Below are positions 51,812 through 63,600 of a DNA stretch of 64,000 nt, piece after piece (within the stretch, counting starts at the first letter, position 1; every line of letters starts with the position of its first letter). The stretch is from Valencia hispanica (taxonomy: Eukaryota; Chordata; Actinopteri; Cyprinodontiformes; Valenciidae). The stretch is from positions 34,965,296-35,029,295 of the forward strand of contig OY747703.1 in NCBI GenBank assembly GCA_963556495.2. Reading direction: 5' to 3'. Both the position numbers and the translations under genes were made by a program. The notes below the pieces were generated by a model. It had not been told where the DNA came from. It ran no database searches and saw only the letters and a program-made list of their open reading frames with translations.

Positions 51812-53769
51812 ATTCCTTGTCTTACATTCCTGGTTACTGCAAGTGGCATACATCAGTAAGACACATTCACAGCAGACCTATGTCCCACTTGTCTGGATGC
51901 TTGTTTTTGCTCAGCATATTCTGTTCCTTAGTCCTTTTCTCCTTTTCCATTGGAATCAGCACTATAGGCACCAGCTGTCCTCCTTTGCTAGTTGTTGTTA
52001 GCACGTGGTGTCTGGCCAGATGGAGGAAGAAAAAAAACAAACATGCTAAAAAAAAGTTAACTTTGTTTACATTTAAGCTTAAACAAAAGATTCTTGTGGC
52101 AAGAATAAAATAATAGATCCTTAGTTTTAAGCATAAATTTACTGAATTGTTGTTTTCAAAACTTTGTATGTTTGGTCTACCAGATCTGAGAACGTTTGGT
52201 AAAAAATATATGACAAACACTGTTATATTGTAAGCAAACAAGACACACTATGAGTGAGTTTATATCTAACTTTGGCTAATATTTGTGTATTCTAATAACA
52301 AGGAGTGTACTGCATTAATACCATTGCTGGTTTAATTTCTGTTGAAACATTAAATGTTTGGATCTTCAACAGAATCATCTGCAAAGCTATTTTTTGGATA
52401 GGTTTGGTTTATTTCAGCCTGCTGTAATCATATTTGATCTCCGTGAAAAATCTGAAATCTCATAATATTTTTAAATATATTAATACTCATTGTGAAGCTT
52501 TGGTTTAAAAACCATCTATAATGGTAATTAAACATGTAGAAATTCTCGCGAACAACTAGGCCTCCCTGATGTTTCAGAAAGTCTTATCCAAGCACTTTGG
52601 TTTATGAGTCAGACTTTCTGTAAACCACTATGCATTTGAAGAAATATCATATAATTTAGATTCATAGGAACCGCGGTACAACGGCCACAATACTTTGAAA
52701 AAATTAACTCTAAATAAACTTAAAAAATTCATTATGATTTGTGTCATAAAACAGTTTGTATTCATTCAGGGTATCTTTGTCTGAGATAAATTTATTTCTT
52801 GCTGGCAAATATTTATTCACCATACCATATGTAGTAGCAGTACAAATACATGAGTGCCTAAGTTTGAAATAAAGATTTCATATGATCATAAACCCCGCTC
52901 TTAGCTTTAGTTTAGACCACCAAACAGATAGAGAAGGAAGAGCATGCAATCATAAAAATGGATGTTTGGATTACAAGGGGAAGCAGACAAAAATAGACCA
53001 AAGCGGGAGGGGCCTTACAATAAATAGAGATTCTTGTTTTACCTTTTGAATGACAAAGAAGAAGTTACGTATTGTGAGTTTCTTTGTGTCTGTGTTCCAT
53101 GGGTGTCATCCGGTGATCACACAGTGAGGAATGAAAGGTGAGGGATAACCCTCTGACCTGACCTGTGCATGCTTGTGGCTTATTTTGGAAATCCAGGAAG
53201 AGGATGCGTGACTGTGTCTCTGACTCAGTCATTCAGTGAACCGTAGCTGGAAACAGTCGTTTTTAATGACTAAGCAGGAAGAACGCATACTTTTTAAACA
53301 CCACCTTGCCACTCAGAATGCCTGGAGCCCTCCTGATAATATGTTATGTTATTGAACCAAATATGTTTAAACTCCTGATATAAAAAACATATATGGGCAA
53401 TTAATGTTTGGCCATTTTGGCAGCTTAATAAAAACCTTTATATTAATTGTTGGAAATGTAAAAGAATGGTTTGAAATTAGCAGCAACATTTCCAATACTC
53501 AAAAATGCAGTGTAACCAATATATTGTCCTCAATTATTCCTATATGTTCATTTCCACCATCATTTTCACAGTGGCAAAATATCATGTTTTTTGATACATA
53601 CAAAACTGTGATGATATAATCACCATCATAATCTTCAAACTTTCAATCAGAAATAGGGACATTTTATCAAGGGAAAACCTATAAATAAATTTGTGAGCTA
53701 TTTGATTTCAAGACTTTTCACTTTGACCCTGCACCTTTGACTTTGTTTTTGATTGTAAATTTGATTCTA
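51812..53769. other. no recognised feature
   Basis: AT-rich intergenic sequence; a 124-codon minus-strand frame at 51867-52241 is low-complexity and not credited. Confidence 0.4.
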
Positions 53770-53920
53770 ACTTTGTAATTGTTGATGCTGTCAGACACCC
53801 ATCTGAGGGTGAAAACTAATGCCGTCCATCACCCTGAACATAGCACAACCAGAGTAAAACATGGTAGTGGCAGTATCATGCCCTGGGGATGCTTTTGCTT
53901 TGGAAATTAATTTATTATGT
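53770..53920 (+). pseudogene. Tc1-like transposase remnant
   Basis: ACATGGTAGTGGCAGTATCA TGCCCTGGGGATGCTTTT reads KHGSGSIMPWGCF, the well-known Tc1 core segment KHGGGSIMLWGCF with small changes. The flanks are degraded. Confidence 0.7.
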
Positions 53921-55179
53921 TTTTTTCTGTTACATTATTCTTCTGATGAAGATGCTTATGATGCGTATTTTAGAATTCATTTGTAAGTATTATCATTAAA
54001 AGGTTACAGAGAATTAAGACATCCTCCCCTTTATAACATGCCTTTTACTCCATGATGAGGTATTAGATACCAAGTCAAGTCAGCAGTTGAAAAGGAATAC
54101 AGAAAGTATAAAAATCAGCTGTAAGATAATTAGTAAATATGAATTACGATAAAACAACAACATTTAGGACGGATCCTGGTTAAAAATAATAAAAATAATT
54201 ATGATGAATTCTGATCAACCAAAACTAAAAACCAATGAATAAAAATTGGGGGGGGGGGGGTTAGAAGAAAAATAACTGCTCTAATGTGCTACATGTAAAT
54301 TTACAGCCCTTTAAAAAGAAATTAATTTGAAAAAAAAGAAGAATTTTATTAGATGTGCCTGGCTTGTGAAGTCAGAAATCTTCCGATGTCCATCTGACCA
54401 GTGTTTGTCACCAGATATGTCGTCTTTCCACAGGACCCTCTACTAAGTTTGCCTTGGTGGGAGAGCAGCCAGAGTTATGAGACTGTGGTCCTATTACAAA
54501 ACACACACTACAGCTGAGCAACCTTGCTGACTCAAAATGTCAGGCCGCCTGCAGGAGACGCTGACTTTCTCGGATACAGTACATGCAGGACGTCTAATTT
54601 TCAGCGACAGCAGCAGGTTTCCAAACAAAGTTTAACTGTGGTTGATGTGTAATTCCAGCAGCAAGAGCTGACTTGGACTGGAAAGAATGTTGACCCCTTT
54701 GGGCCTGTGAGCTGAGAACTTCAAGTGTTGTTAAAGAGAGAAAGGGCATTAACATTTTGCATCTTAGAGAGCTCATGCATTAACGGGGAACAGGTAATAC
54801 AGTGACGGATTATAATCTGGAACTGTGGACAGTATGTACAGCATAGTTTAATAAACAGCTAAATCAACAGGGAACAAAAGGATAATATACACAAGTCAGT
54901 AATTCGAGCAGCTGATAACAGTTCAGCTGACTAATAAACACCAAACTCAGGCAGTGCTCTGTTATCCCAACCTTCGATTTACAGCATTTGACAAAGTTCT
55001 GATTACTTTCGTTACCACATTTGAAAACATACATTTAAATACAAAGTTAAATAATAAATTTTTTTTTTGAAGAACAGCTCTAAGAAATATTAATGTCAAG
55101 AAAATGTTGCTTTGTTACTACATCTACTACTGTATGTTACTATCAACTCAAATACTAAGCTATTTGGCCACACTGACAA
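53921..55179. other. no recognised feature
   Basis: AT-rich, with a G13 run at 54248-54260. Confidence 0.4.
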
Positions 55180-55290
55180 GAAGTCGGTTTGGAGAAATTA
55201 AGGTGTGGCTTTCAAACACTATCAGCAGTCAAGAACGGCGGTGGCAGCATCATGCTGTGGGTCTGTTTTCCTGCCAATTATGCTAGTATA
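55180..55290 (+). pseudogene. Tc1-like transposase remnant
   Basis: ACGGCGGTGGCAGCATCATG CTGTGGGTCTGTTTTCCTGC reads NGGGSIMLWVCFPA, a decayed Tc1 core segment. No other part of the element is recognisable. Confidence 0.65.
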
Positions 55291-57112
55291 GTTCACAAGG
55301 TATGGAATAGGAAAAGAGAAAGGATAAAGTAAAAGGGGTAAATAAGCTAGAAAGTGAATGTAAATAAATTCAGTTTTGCTATTTAATTTTTTTTATTTTA
55401 TATCGTCAGCACATACCATGTGGGAGACACTGTGACAGAAGTTTTAAAGATGCTTGATACAAATTTACCATTTTCCTTACTTTAGAGTTTACTATAAGTA
55501 AAATCAAAAGTAGCAGCACAATCCTTAATTCAGAATAATATTGTATGATAATTTCTTGCACTTGGTGTTACAAACATTTCCTTTCTATTTAACCTAAATT
55601 TGAGACAGTAAAAATGAAAGTAGAACTACTGTCTCTGGAAATGGGTTACTTCCCTATAACAGTAATGGGCAAGTTATAGACATTTTTAACTCTGTAGATC
55701 TGACTGTTCTAGCTTCCCCTCAAAGGAGCAGCTGATGAAACAAATTTAAGACAGCTGGACATCAGATGTGTATACACATGATATTTAAGTTCTCTCCACT
55801 GTGTTATTGTGACAGAAGACCATCCGAGTTTGTGGCCGAGGCCTCAATGCTCATCATGGTGTCTGTGCTGCTGTGCAGGTAGGCCAGAAGTCTTTCCTTT
55901 AGTATGCCTTTTACATTCAATAAAATATTTGTGGTCCACCTTCTCACTCACTAAATAAAATAAATGTATTTCATTTCAGCTACAAATTTTAATTTATTAC
56001 ATGAATGCCATTTTCTAAAATGAACAAGCTGAGAGAACTTTACATATTTTTTTAACTATTATAATTTACACATTATCGTTAGTTCTACAAATATTATTAA
56101 AGTTTGGCCAGTTATATGCTGATAATTTGCAAGTGTTCACATTTTCTTAGACTGTGAGTTCCTTGATATTTTCTGGGCAGAGTAAAGTCAACATGTGTTG
56201 TACCGTCATATAATAGTATGCTCCATTTTTACGCTGTTAAAATGCTGCCCTCGTGTGGTTTTATTTGTGAGTCACATGCAACTCCCAACAATCACCACTG
56301 GAGGGAGGCAGATTCTCATGTTTGAAAAGTCTGAAGGAGGAATTTTCAAGTCAGGCTATTAAAATGAATTTCCCTTGTAAATCGTCTATGACAGCTACCA
56401 CATTTCCTGAACTGGTACATATGGTTATGTGACACATTTTTATAGATTGTTTGCAACACCAAACAGAACATTCACAGCAGGTACAGAAAAAAACATCTAT
56501 GAATTTCCGAGTTAATAAGAGCAAAGCTGGTTTTACTATCAACATTTTATTTCTTTTAATTTCGTGATAAAAGTCAAAACTACAAATTATTCTCCAGTGA
56601 AGTTGTTGCTTCATTTTATTTTATTATAATATGTAGCATATATCCAAATAGGATGATCTATATACAAGTATGGCTTCAGTTAAGTTTTATTGCTCTGGAG
56701 TTCATAGTATATGCAAAATAGCTGGTAGGAATCACTGCTGCTTGAGTATAGCAAATTATATCTGGCAATGAGCAAAACAGACAGCAGATGAAACCCTGAT
56801 TGTAATCTAAATGAAGACAGTCATTTATTTATTTAACTTAAAGATTAAGTAAAAAATGTATTATTTTATTTCAGAACATTTTTAATAATCTACAGTTTTT
56901 GGGACTGGCTAGAGTGACATGTACTTTTATGTTAAATATTGTACATGATTCTGTTAAAAAGTTTGCAAAAACGAGGAGGAGTGCCAGAAGGCTTTGACAA
57001 GAGATTTGAGGCAAATTAAAGAAAAAAAAAACACAGTTATTTCTTCTTTTTGTAATTTCTGTGTCCCTAAGTCAAAGCGTATATAATGTTTGTATACTTT
57101 TGTTGTAGGGCC
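55291..57112. other. mostly unrecognised, holds the candidate micro-exon
   Basis: AT-rich intergenic sequence apart from 55816-55878, described separately. Confidence 0.35.
55816..55878 (+). other. candidate micro-exon flanked by splice consensus
   Basis: 63 bp between an acceptor-like TTGTGACAG and a donor-like CAG|GTAGGC. Two frames are open. One reads SEFVAEASMLIMVSVLLCR, which resembles a short membrane segment; the other reads TIRVCGRGLNAHHGV. Base composition is richer in GC than the flanks. No gene family is recognised, and no neighbouring exon was found within several kilobases. A chance occurrence of splice consensus remains likely. Confidence 0.15.
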
Positions 57113-57240
57113 TTGCCAAAGTATTCATGCCTCTTGAACATTTTTACATGTTGTAACCTTTATGATAGAACAACAAAAATAGGGCATTATTCTGAACAGG
57201 AAGGAAAAAAAAATCAGTACCATCTGCATTTTTATTCAGT
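57113..57240 (+). mobile_element. Tc1-type left end
   Basis: GGGCCTTGCCAAAGTATTCA and TGCCTCTTGAACATTTTTAC are the terminal sequence of the common fish Tc1-type family. Confidence 0.7.
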
Positions 57241-57284
57241 CCTCTTTACTGTAATTCTATGATACTGTATACAGTATAACGCAT

Positions 57285-57432
57285 TGGGATTCCTCCCTAG
57301 GAGCTGACCCAAGTGGCTGGGGAGAGGGAAGTCTGCTAAATGGGCATAATAAAGCTACTCTTTAGATCTTCAGATCTGTCTTGCTTAAGGCTTAAGCTGC
57401 TGCACCCGCGACCCGACCCTGGATAAGCGGAA
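57285..57432 (+). mobile_element. RTE-type (Rex3-like) LINE 3' end
   Basis: GTGGCTGGGGAGAGGGAAGT CTGCTAAA corresponds to the C-terminal SGEREVW region. After a short unrelated stretch, CTTAAGCTGCTGCACCCGCG ACCCGACCCTGGATAAGCGG encodes the terminal LKLLHPRPDPG and stop of RTE-type ORF2 in fish. The GATG array follows at once, as expected for these elements. Confidence 0.75.
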
Positions 57433-57598
57433 GATGATGGATGGATGGATGGATGGATGGATGGAAGGGAGGGAGGGAGGGAGGGAGGAAGGAAGGAAGG
57501 AAGGAAGGAAGGAAGGAAGGAAGGAAGGAAGGAAGGAAGGAAGGAAGGAAGGAAGGAAGGAAGGAAGGAAGGAAGGAAGGAAGGAAGGAAGGAAGGAA
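57433..57598. repeat. compound (GATG)n-(GGGA)n-(GGAA)n microsatellite
   Basis: About 8 GATG units, 4-5 GGGA units and about 28 GGAA units, essentially uninterrupted. Each unit differs by one base change from its neighbour, suggesting stepwise conversion of the LINE tail. Repetitive Gly-Arg-Lys-Glu frames here are not genes. Confidence 0.97.
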
Positions 57599-57600
57599 TA

Positions 57601-57790
57601 ATTGTCACAACTGCAAAATTACCGAGACATGGGTGTCCACATAGACTGACAGGCTGGACAATGAGAGCACAGGTCAGAGAAGCAACCAAGATACCCTTTG
57701 TAACTCTGGAAGAGCAGCAGAAACCCACAGCTCAGGTGGGAGAATCTGTTGGAAGGATAACAATTAGCTGGGCATGCCTGTAAAACATGT
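57601..57790 (+). pseudogene. Tc1-like transposase N-terminal remnant
   Basis: A plus-strand frame reads VREATKIPFVTLEE and KPTAQVGESVGRITISWAC. This resembles the fish Tc1 segment ATKRPMVTLEELQRSTAQVG. It may be the continuation of the Tc1-type end at 57113-57240, separated by the RTE tail and its microsatellite. Confidence 0.65.
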
Positions 57791-58474
57791 AAGCTGTAAA
57801 TGTTATCTTGCGGATGGAGACTAATAATGCCCTTTCAACTAAAACATGACATGAAGCTGAAAGCTGCATAAAGTAAGTTCCTGGAGAATTTTGTTCTACG
57901 CTGGTTGTCATTTATTTTTGATCAGCAGCACTCATTAACATTTTCTCACAGGAACTGGCCCAAAGGTTGGTGGGTGGTGTGCACCTAACGCACGCTCCAA
58001 CTTCCTCCCTATAAATATGAAACATGCATCCAGGAAGCCACACTTTGGCCACCCAGCCAGGAACTTAATTTCCTTTTAAAGCAGTGGAAGAGCACCACCA
58101 TCCCCTCATGCACATCACTATAAGAGCATGTCAATGAGGTGCAGATGACAGGGGTGCATTGTGAGATGGCTGCTGAGTGGGAAGCGCCATGTGACCCTCC
58201 TGAATGGGCTGCCGGGGGTTGGCAGGGGGAGAGGATGGTAACATCCACAAAGGTGCATTCAGGGACTGGAGACTAGGTACAAGACTGGCACTGGTCCTCC
58301 TTTCCTTCCCTGGGACAGCAGGAGGAGGCTGTTGCTTGGTACTGACTGAATGGAGGAATTATTGTTGAAATAAAAGGGGAGAGTAGCTTTATTATCCCCA
58401 TTTAGCACTTTCTCCGTCTCTTCATGGACATTATGTCACTGCTACATTGTTCGACTAACAGCCTTACAACACAT
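57791..58474. other. no recognised feature
   Basis: Intergenic; chance minus-strand frame at 58009-58248 only. Confidence 0.4.
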
Positions 58475-59650
58475 ACACAGTCCTGGCATAAGAATTCCTA
58501 ACCCCTTTATCCTTTCCACATTTTGTCACATTACAACCACAAACATCAGTGTATTTTACAGGGACTTTAATGAATGGTCCAACCCAAAGTAGTTCATAAT
58601 TGTGAATTGGAATGAAAATAATGAACGCTTTTCAAAATGTTTTGCAAATAAAAATGTGAAAAAGTTTGTCATGCATTTGTATTCAGCTACAGTGAGACAA
58701 TCCTTTGCAGAACCAACTGGAGGAAAGTGCCCCGCGACATGATGCAGCCTTCACCATGTTTCATAATGGGGATGGTGTGTTCAGGTTGATGTGTAGTGTT
58801 AGTTTTTTCTGCTAGAGATGGCAATTTGCATGCGTTCTTTAAAGCAAACCATTTGGTCTCATCTAACCAGAACATTTTCTTAGTGTTTGCTGTGTTCTAT
58901 AAATGACAAGAGGTAAGCGTGACTTCTTGTGACTGTTTTTCAACAATAGTTTTCTTTTTTTCTCTCTTCCACAAGTGCCGCATTTGTGGAATGTCCAGCT
59001 AATAGTTGTGCTGTCAACATATTCCTCTGCCTGAGCTGTGGATCTCTGCAGCTCCTCCAGAATTAATATGGGCCTCTTTGTTGCTTCTGTGAACAATGCT
59101 ATTATTACATACTGTGATGTTTTGGCAGTAGTGCCATAATTTCCTTCAGATGATGGAGCGGTGCTGCATAAGATAATGAAAGCCTTAGATAATGTTTTGT
59201 AATTTAACTCTGCTTTAAACTTATCCATACTTCCTCCTAGACCTGTCTGCAGTGCTCTTTAGTCTCTGTGATGCTGTAGGTTCCCCAATGTTCTCTAACA
59301 AGCCCCTGAGCACTTTGCAGAGCAGCTGCATTTGTTCTGATATTAAGATACACACAGATTATCTTCTCCTATATATTTGCTACTATATGACAAATTAGTG
59401 ATCACTATTTGGTTCCAAATTAGTAACTAAAATGGATGAACCTGGTTTGGTTTAAAAGGGGGAATGAATGCAATGGCAGAGCACAATTTCCAATTTAAAA
59501 AAAAAAAGATTTTGAAAACATTGTATTATTTTCCTTTCACAATTATGCGCTAGTTTGTGCTTAGTTTCACATAAAATACCAAGAAAATGGATTGACGTTT
59601 GAGGCTGCAGCCGGACAAAGTAAAAAAGGTCCAGGGAGCGAATACTGTCG
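58475..59650 (-). mobile_element. Tc1-type element with both terminal regions, inactive transposase
   Basis: The left terminal region reads CCCCTTTATCCTTTCCACAT, TTTGTCACATTACAACCACA. The right terminal region holds CACAATTATGCGCTAGTTTG and TCACATAAAATACCAAGAAA. Inside, minus-strand frames give TEATKRPILILEELQRSTAQ, KKRKLLLKNSHKKSRLP, WLDETKWFALK and HTIPIMKHGEGCIMSRG: N-terminal, middle and core parts of a Tc1 transposase with many losses. The most complete Tc1-type copy in the window, but clearly inactive. Confidence 0.8.
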
Positions 59651-60169
59651 TGGAAGAAAAATATGTTCTGATTCTCTATCAAGAATGAGGCTGTAGTCCG
59701 TTTGGCGTTTTGATATTTAATAAGCAGATCGACCAGAAACATCCGACAGGGCCCCATTGGTGGACGATGCTCCAACTCTTCCGCACCCTCCTATTCCTAG
59801 AATCTTATATGCTTTTTAAATATAAAAAAAACGCCCCATCCTTATTAGAGAAGATGTTTTTCTTCCAGGACAATACTTTCATTGAATTCAACAATAAACC
59901 CCATGCATACTTTTGAGATCACTAAATAAACCTAACGACCCTCAATAATAAGTTGGTTACTTTTAATATTATTCACTCAATATTTCTAAATAAACAATCC
60001 CGACATCTTTAAAGTCTGCTCATAGCCTACTCCAAGTTTGACTGATGATAATAATGCTTGACATAAAATATGTAAGTTCTAAAAATAACATTTTGTTTTA
60101 ATTTTTAATCATCATGCATCACCATCCTCCTCCCTCTCTTTCTCAGTGTCTCACCCAAATGTCTCGCTG
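59651..60169. other. no recognised feature
   Basis: AT-rich sequence upstream of the presumed plus-strand promoter. Confidence 0.4.
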
Positions 60170-60668
60170 TGCTTTAACTCGACATGTAGCTCCACTCCTC
60201 CTCCTCCTCCTCCTCCTCCTCGCTCTGTGAATGCAGATCTGACTGGGAGGAGGTGAGACCTACCCACTGGTGGTAGTGGGCGAGTACGTGCAAATCGTGC
60301 AGACTGCCAAAGACGATTGTCGGTACGAACACTTGCTTCAGTAAAAAAAAAAAAATCATTCACTAAGGACCATCTAACTTCTCGTGTTCGGTCCAGTTTG
60401 CTGTAAACGATCGGAACCTCCAGCAGCAGCAGCAGCAGCAGCAGCGTGAACATCATACAGGCGGAGTGGGGCTGTGTGTGATGAGGAGGTCGCCCCGCTG
60501 CAGGGCTTTGCGTAATATCCAGATAAGAAGAGGGGGACATTTTTCGTCGTGAGGACTGCGCTCGGTTCGGCTCTGCCTTCAGTCTCCCAGCAGCCTGGTT
60601 TTGTGGAGAAACACACAGCAGAGATAAAAAAAAAAGCTACTACAGGAGCTGGGGAGGGGAAATCACCG
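60170..60668 (+). promoter_or_regulatory. probable promoter and 5' UTR exon of plus-strand gene (rnf24?)
   Basis: A GC- and CpG-richer stretch contains a CTC-type trinucleotide run (about 60192-60222), a (CAG)8 run (60421-60444) and then a strong plus-strand donor ACCG|GTGAGTCTC with the exon end at 60668. No long coding frame precedes the donor. An ATG at 60481 opens a 23-codon upstream frame ending at 60552, so the exon is most simply 5' UTR. The downstream 3.3 kb has no recognised coding exon and would be intron 1. Human SMOX is arranged head-to-head with RNF24, which encodes a membrane RING finger protein, and the orientation here agrees. That identity is inference from synteny only. Confidence 0.45.
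60421..60444 (+). repeat. (CAG)8 trinucleotide run
   Basis: Eight perfect CAG units in the presumed 5' UTR or core promoter of the plus-strand gene. It is not in a supported coding frame. Confidence 0.95.
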
Positions 60669-63600
60669 GTGAGTCTCTGTTTATATGCATATTTTTAGCT
60701 CACCGCACTCCCAGCAGCAACTTAGGGGTGATGCTGTCAACTTTACGTGCTCTCCAATTGATTTTAGCTGCACTTTAAGCACACGAGGCATCATTTTATG
60801 TCAACGATTTTAAAGAAAAATGACAAGAACGTTGCTCTGTTCTTGCTAAAAGCTTCTTAAAACGACATTTGATATGGTAACTCGGTCAGCGAAACGCTCG
60901 ATTTAACTTAGGCTGTCATTTGTAGCAGCCAAGAGGGGTTAGCGCTGCTAGCTTCACCAGCCTCCGCCCATCTGTCTCCCGTCCTGCTGCAAAGCGATCA
61001 AGCTTCCGAGGATGGCTAAGATACGGAGGGAAGATGTCAGCTACCGCTTATTCTAAACCATCTTAGTATCTAGTTTACACAAGTGACAGCAATCGCATCG
61101 CTGTAGTAATACCTCTCCACAATGCCAGTCATGTTTTGCTCAGAGACATCTACATTGGTTTAAAGCTGCTGCTACCCCCCCCCCCCTCTCCAATGAAACC
61201 AACCAGCAATAATAATAATAATAATAATATTAACATTGTTTTCCATAATACGCACTCCAACACGCCCCGCTAGCTGGTTAGCGAATTAGACCTGCTGCTG
61301 TGGATCCTATGCATGTCTGGACTCATCTGCCATTTCACTGCGACTATTGCTGTCTGCTACTGAAAATGGAGCTGACCCATGTGAATCAAGCTGGATAAAG
61401 CTTTATGTTTGACCGCTATCAATAGTTGTTTTTGTTTTGTTTTTGTGTGTGTGAAGTATTCACCTCTTAACAAGATTGCACAGACGCTAACAACAGGCAG
61501 TGTTTCTTGTCAGTCTATGGCTTTAAGCAGGAAATTGAAGATTTCCGCTGTGGCAGCAGGGATTGGATCCAAAAGTTCAGGTTTGTTTTACTTGATCCCT
61601 CCAGGATCAATAAGAGGAAAAAGGGGAGATTAGTTGTCCACAAAAACAAACAAAACAGTAAACACGTGGCCTTAATAGCATCTCGGTAAAATAAGTTAAA
61701 TCTGAGATGGCTCCATTAGCTTAATTGTAATTGATCTAGTTAGTACCACGCGGATGTATAGAGATGCAACTTTAACCTGCTGATTCTGATTCATCATTAA
61801 GAGCTCTTTTATAACAAGACATAGCAGCTCTGAAAAGATACATGTATTTTTCAGTTTTTATATCAGGTGTAAAGGCCCTGTCATGCTGTTTGTGTGAGAA
61901 AGAAGTCGCTGTAAAACACGGTTTTACCAATATCTTTTGTCAAAGACACAGCGCTTTCAGAGCTGTCAGTAAAACCCTATGATGCATCTTATTTTGGTGG
62001 GTTTGTGTGTAAACCTGCCTCTGTGTGAATCACCTAAAGAGTGTAGAGGCTCACCTCAAATCTGAGTTTTGTGAAAGGTTGTACACTATTTTAAATCCAG
62101 CATGTTTGATAAGACATAAACCTAGAGCTCAAAAGGATAAAACAAAGCAAATTTGTTGTATATTGTTAAGCCTTCCTGTTATCTGTTACAAGCCTTCTCT
62201 CCCCTGCAGCTTGAATGAACTACAGAGATGTCTCAACAAATCATAGAAAATTGTTTCTTTTAAATAGCTTCTTTCATCTTGGTGTTCCCTCCCAGACTTC
62301 ATGTTTAAACTCTAATACTGCAAAAAGCTAACTTTATTTATTCACTTTATAATAGGATCCCCAAGGAAGAGTGTTTCTTTCATCCCAATGGGATAGCACT
62401 GATGTGTGGTGCTTTTACTGAGTGGAAAAAGATTTAATTTTTGAGTTGCCATATGGCTGGTCTCCGATCAGTGCAGAGGAGTGAAAGTATTGTCCCTCTC
62501 TAGCTGAACCTGCTGGAATTTCTTTCTGCATTATTCTCTTAAAATGTCATCAGATATCCAGAATAGATACAGAAACAGCTTAATGTTATTTACTCACTTG
62601 AGGGCTGTAATTAAACACACCCATGCTTTACGTTTATTTATTAAAATGAATCCCTGCTAGACTGTGTTGAGCCACTGCACAGGTAGCTTAAGTGAGTGGA
62701 GCACATCGTCCTCTTATCCATTATTTTCCACCATATTGTTAAAGAATGACATCATTAACCTACTTTTCTACTTTTGGTGCGATTTGCATCTTAAGTGCCT
62801 GCTTTGCTTGCTGCATGAATCCATGAACTGCTATGACTGGTAGTACTGAACCCACTTGATTAAATGAAAAGTCGATCCAGCGAGTCTAAATATTGAGATC
62901 GAGCAGTCAACATTTGCTCCAAATGCAAATAGTTAGCCTATCACTTGAGATAATTGGACAGTTGAGAAGGGATGACCTACTGTGGATAGAGTCGTTCCAA
63001 AAAGGTGAAAGCGGCCTGCTTTTTTTAAAAATGTATTTATTTTTCCTGAACCCCAGTAGTGAGGGTGGGTAATCTAAAGTCCTTCTCCCAGTAACTAGAT
63101 TTCCATGATCCTTGTACTGAGGTGATTTATTTATATACTCCTAAAGGTTTCTGTTGTTAGATTGATATCAGTGAAGTTAACTTTCAATTAGTTGCTTCAG
63201 TTTTGCACTAAGGACGAAGATTATCTGTTTTCTGCATTGACCGAGCCCTGCCTCGAGTTAGCCAACATGTTTCATTCAGCTAGTTGTTTGTTAAGTGTAC
63301 TTCTCCCCCCAAACTGTTTGGGACACGTATTATGGAGCTGAGGTGCACACACTTCAATTCAGATTATTTAAATAGTGCATTCATCAGACCTCTGATTCAA
63401 AAGGGTTGCTGGCTATTTCTGCCCATTGTGCGTACGAAATTTATGCTTTTAGAGATTATTATAGTTGACTTTCACTAAATTTTAAATTTGACGCTTTTAG
63501 ACTGTGTAAAAAAAATACACACATGGTTTTGTGCTTAACATGGCGAAGTTAATGGGTGACTCTTAGCCTAACTCATGAACATCCTCTAAAGTCAAGGCAA

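Noticed and set aside
60151..60616. Minus-strand frames with Leu or Ala runs
   Set aside because: Produced by the CAG and CTC trinucleotide runs; the plus-strand donor and base composition favour a plus-strand 5' UTR.
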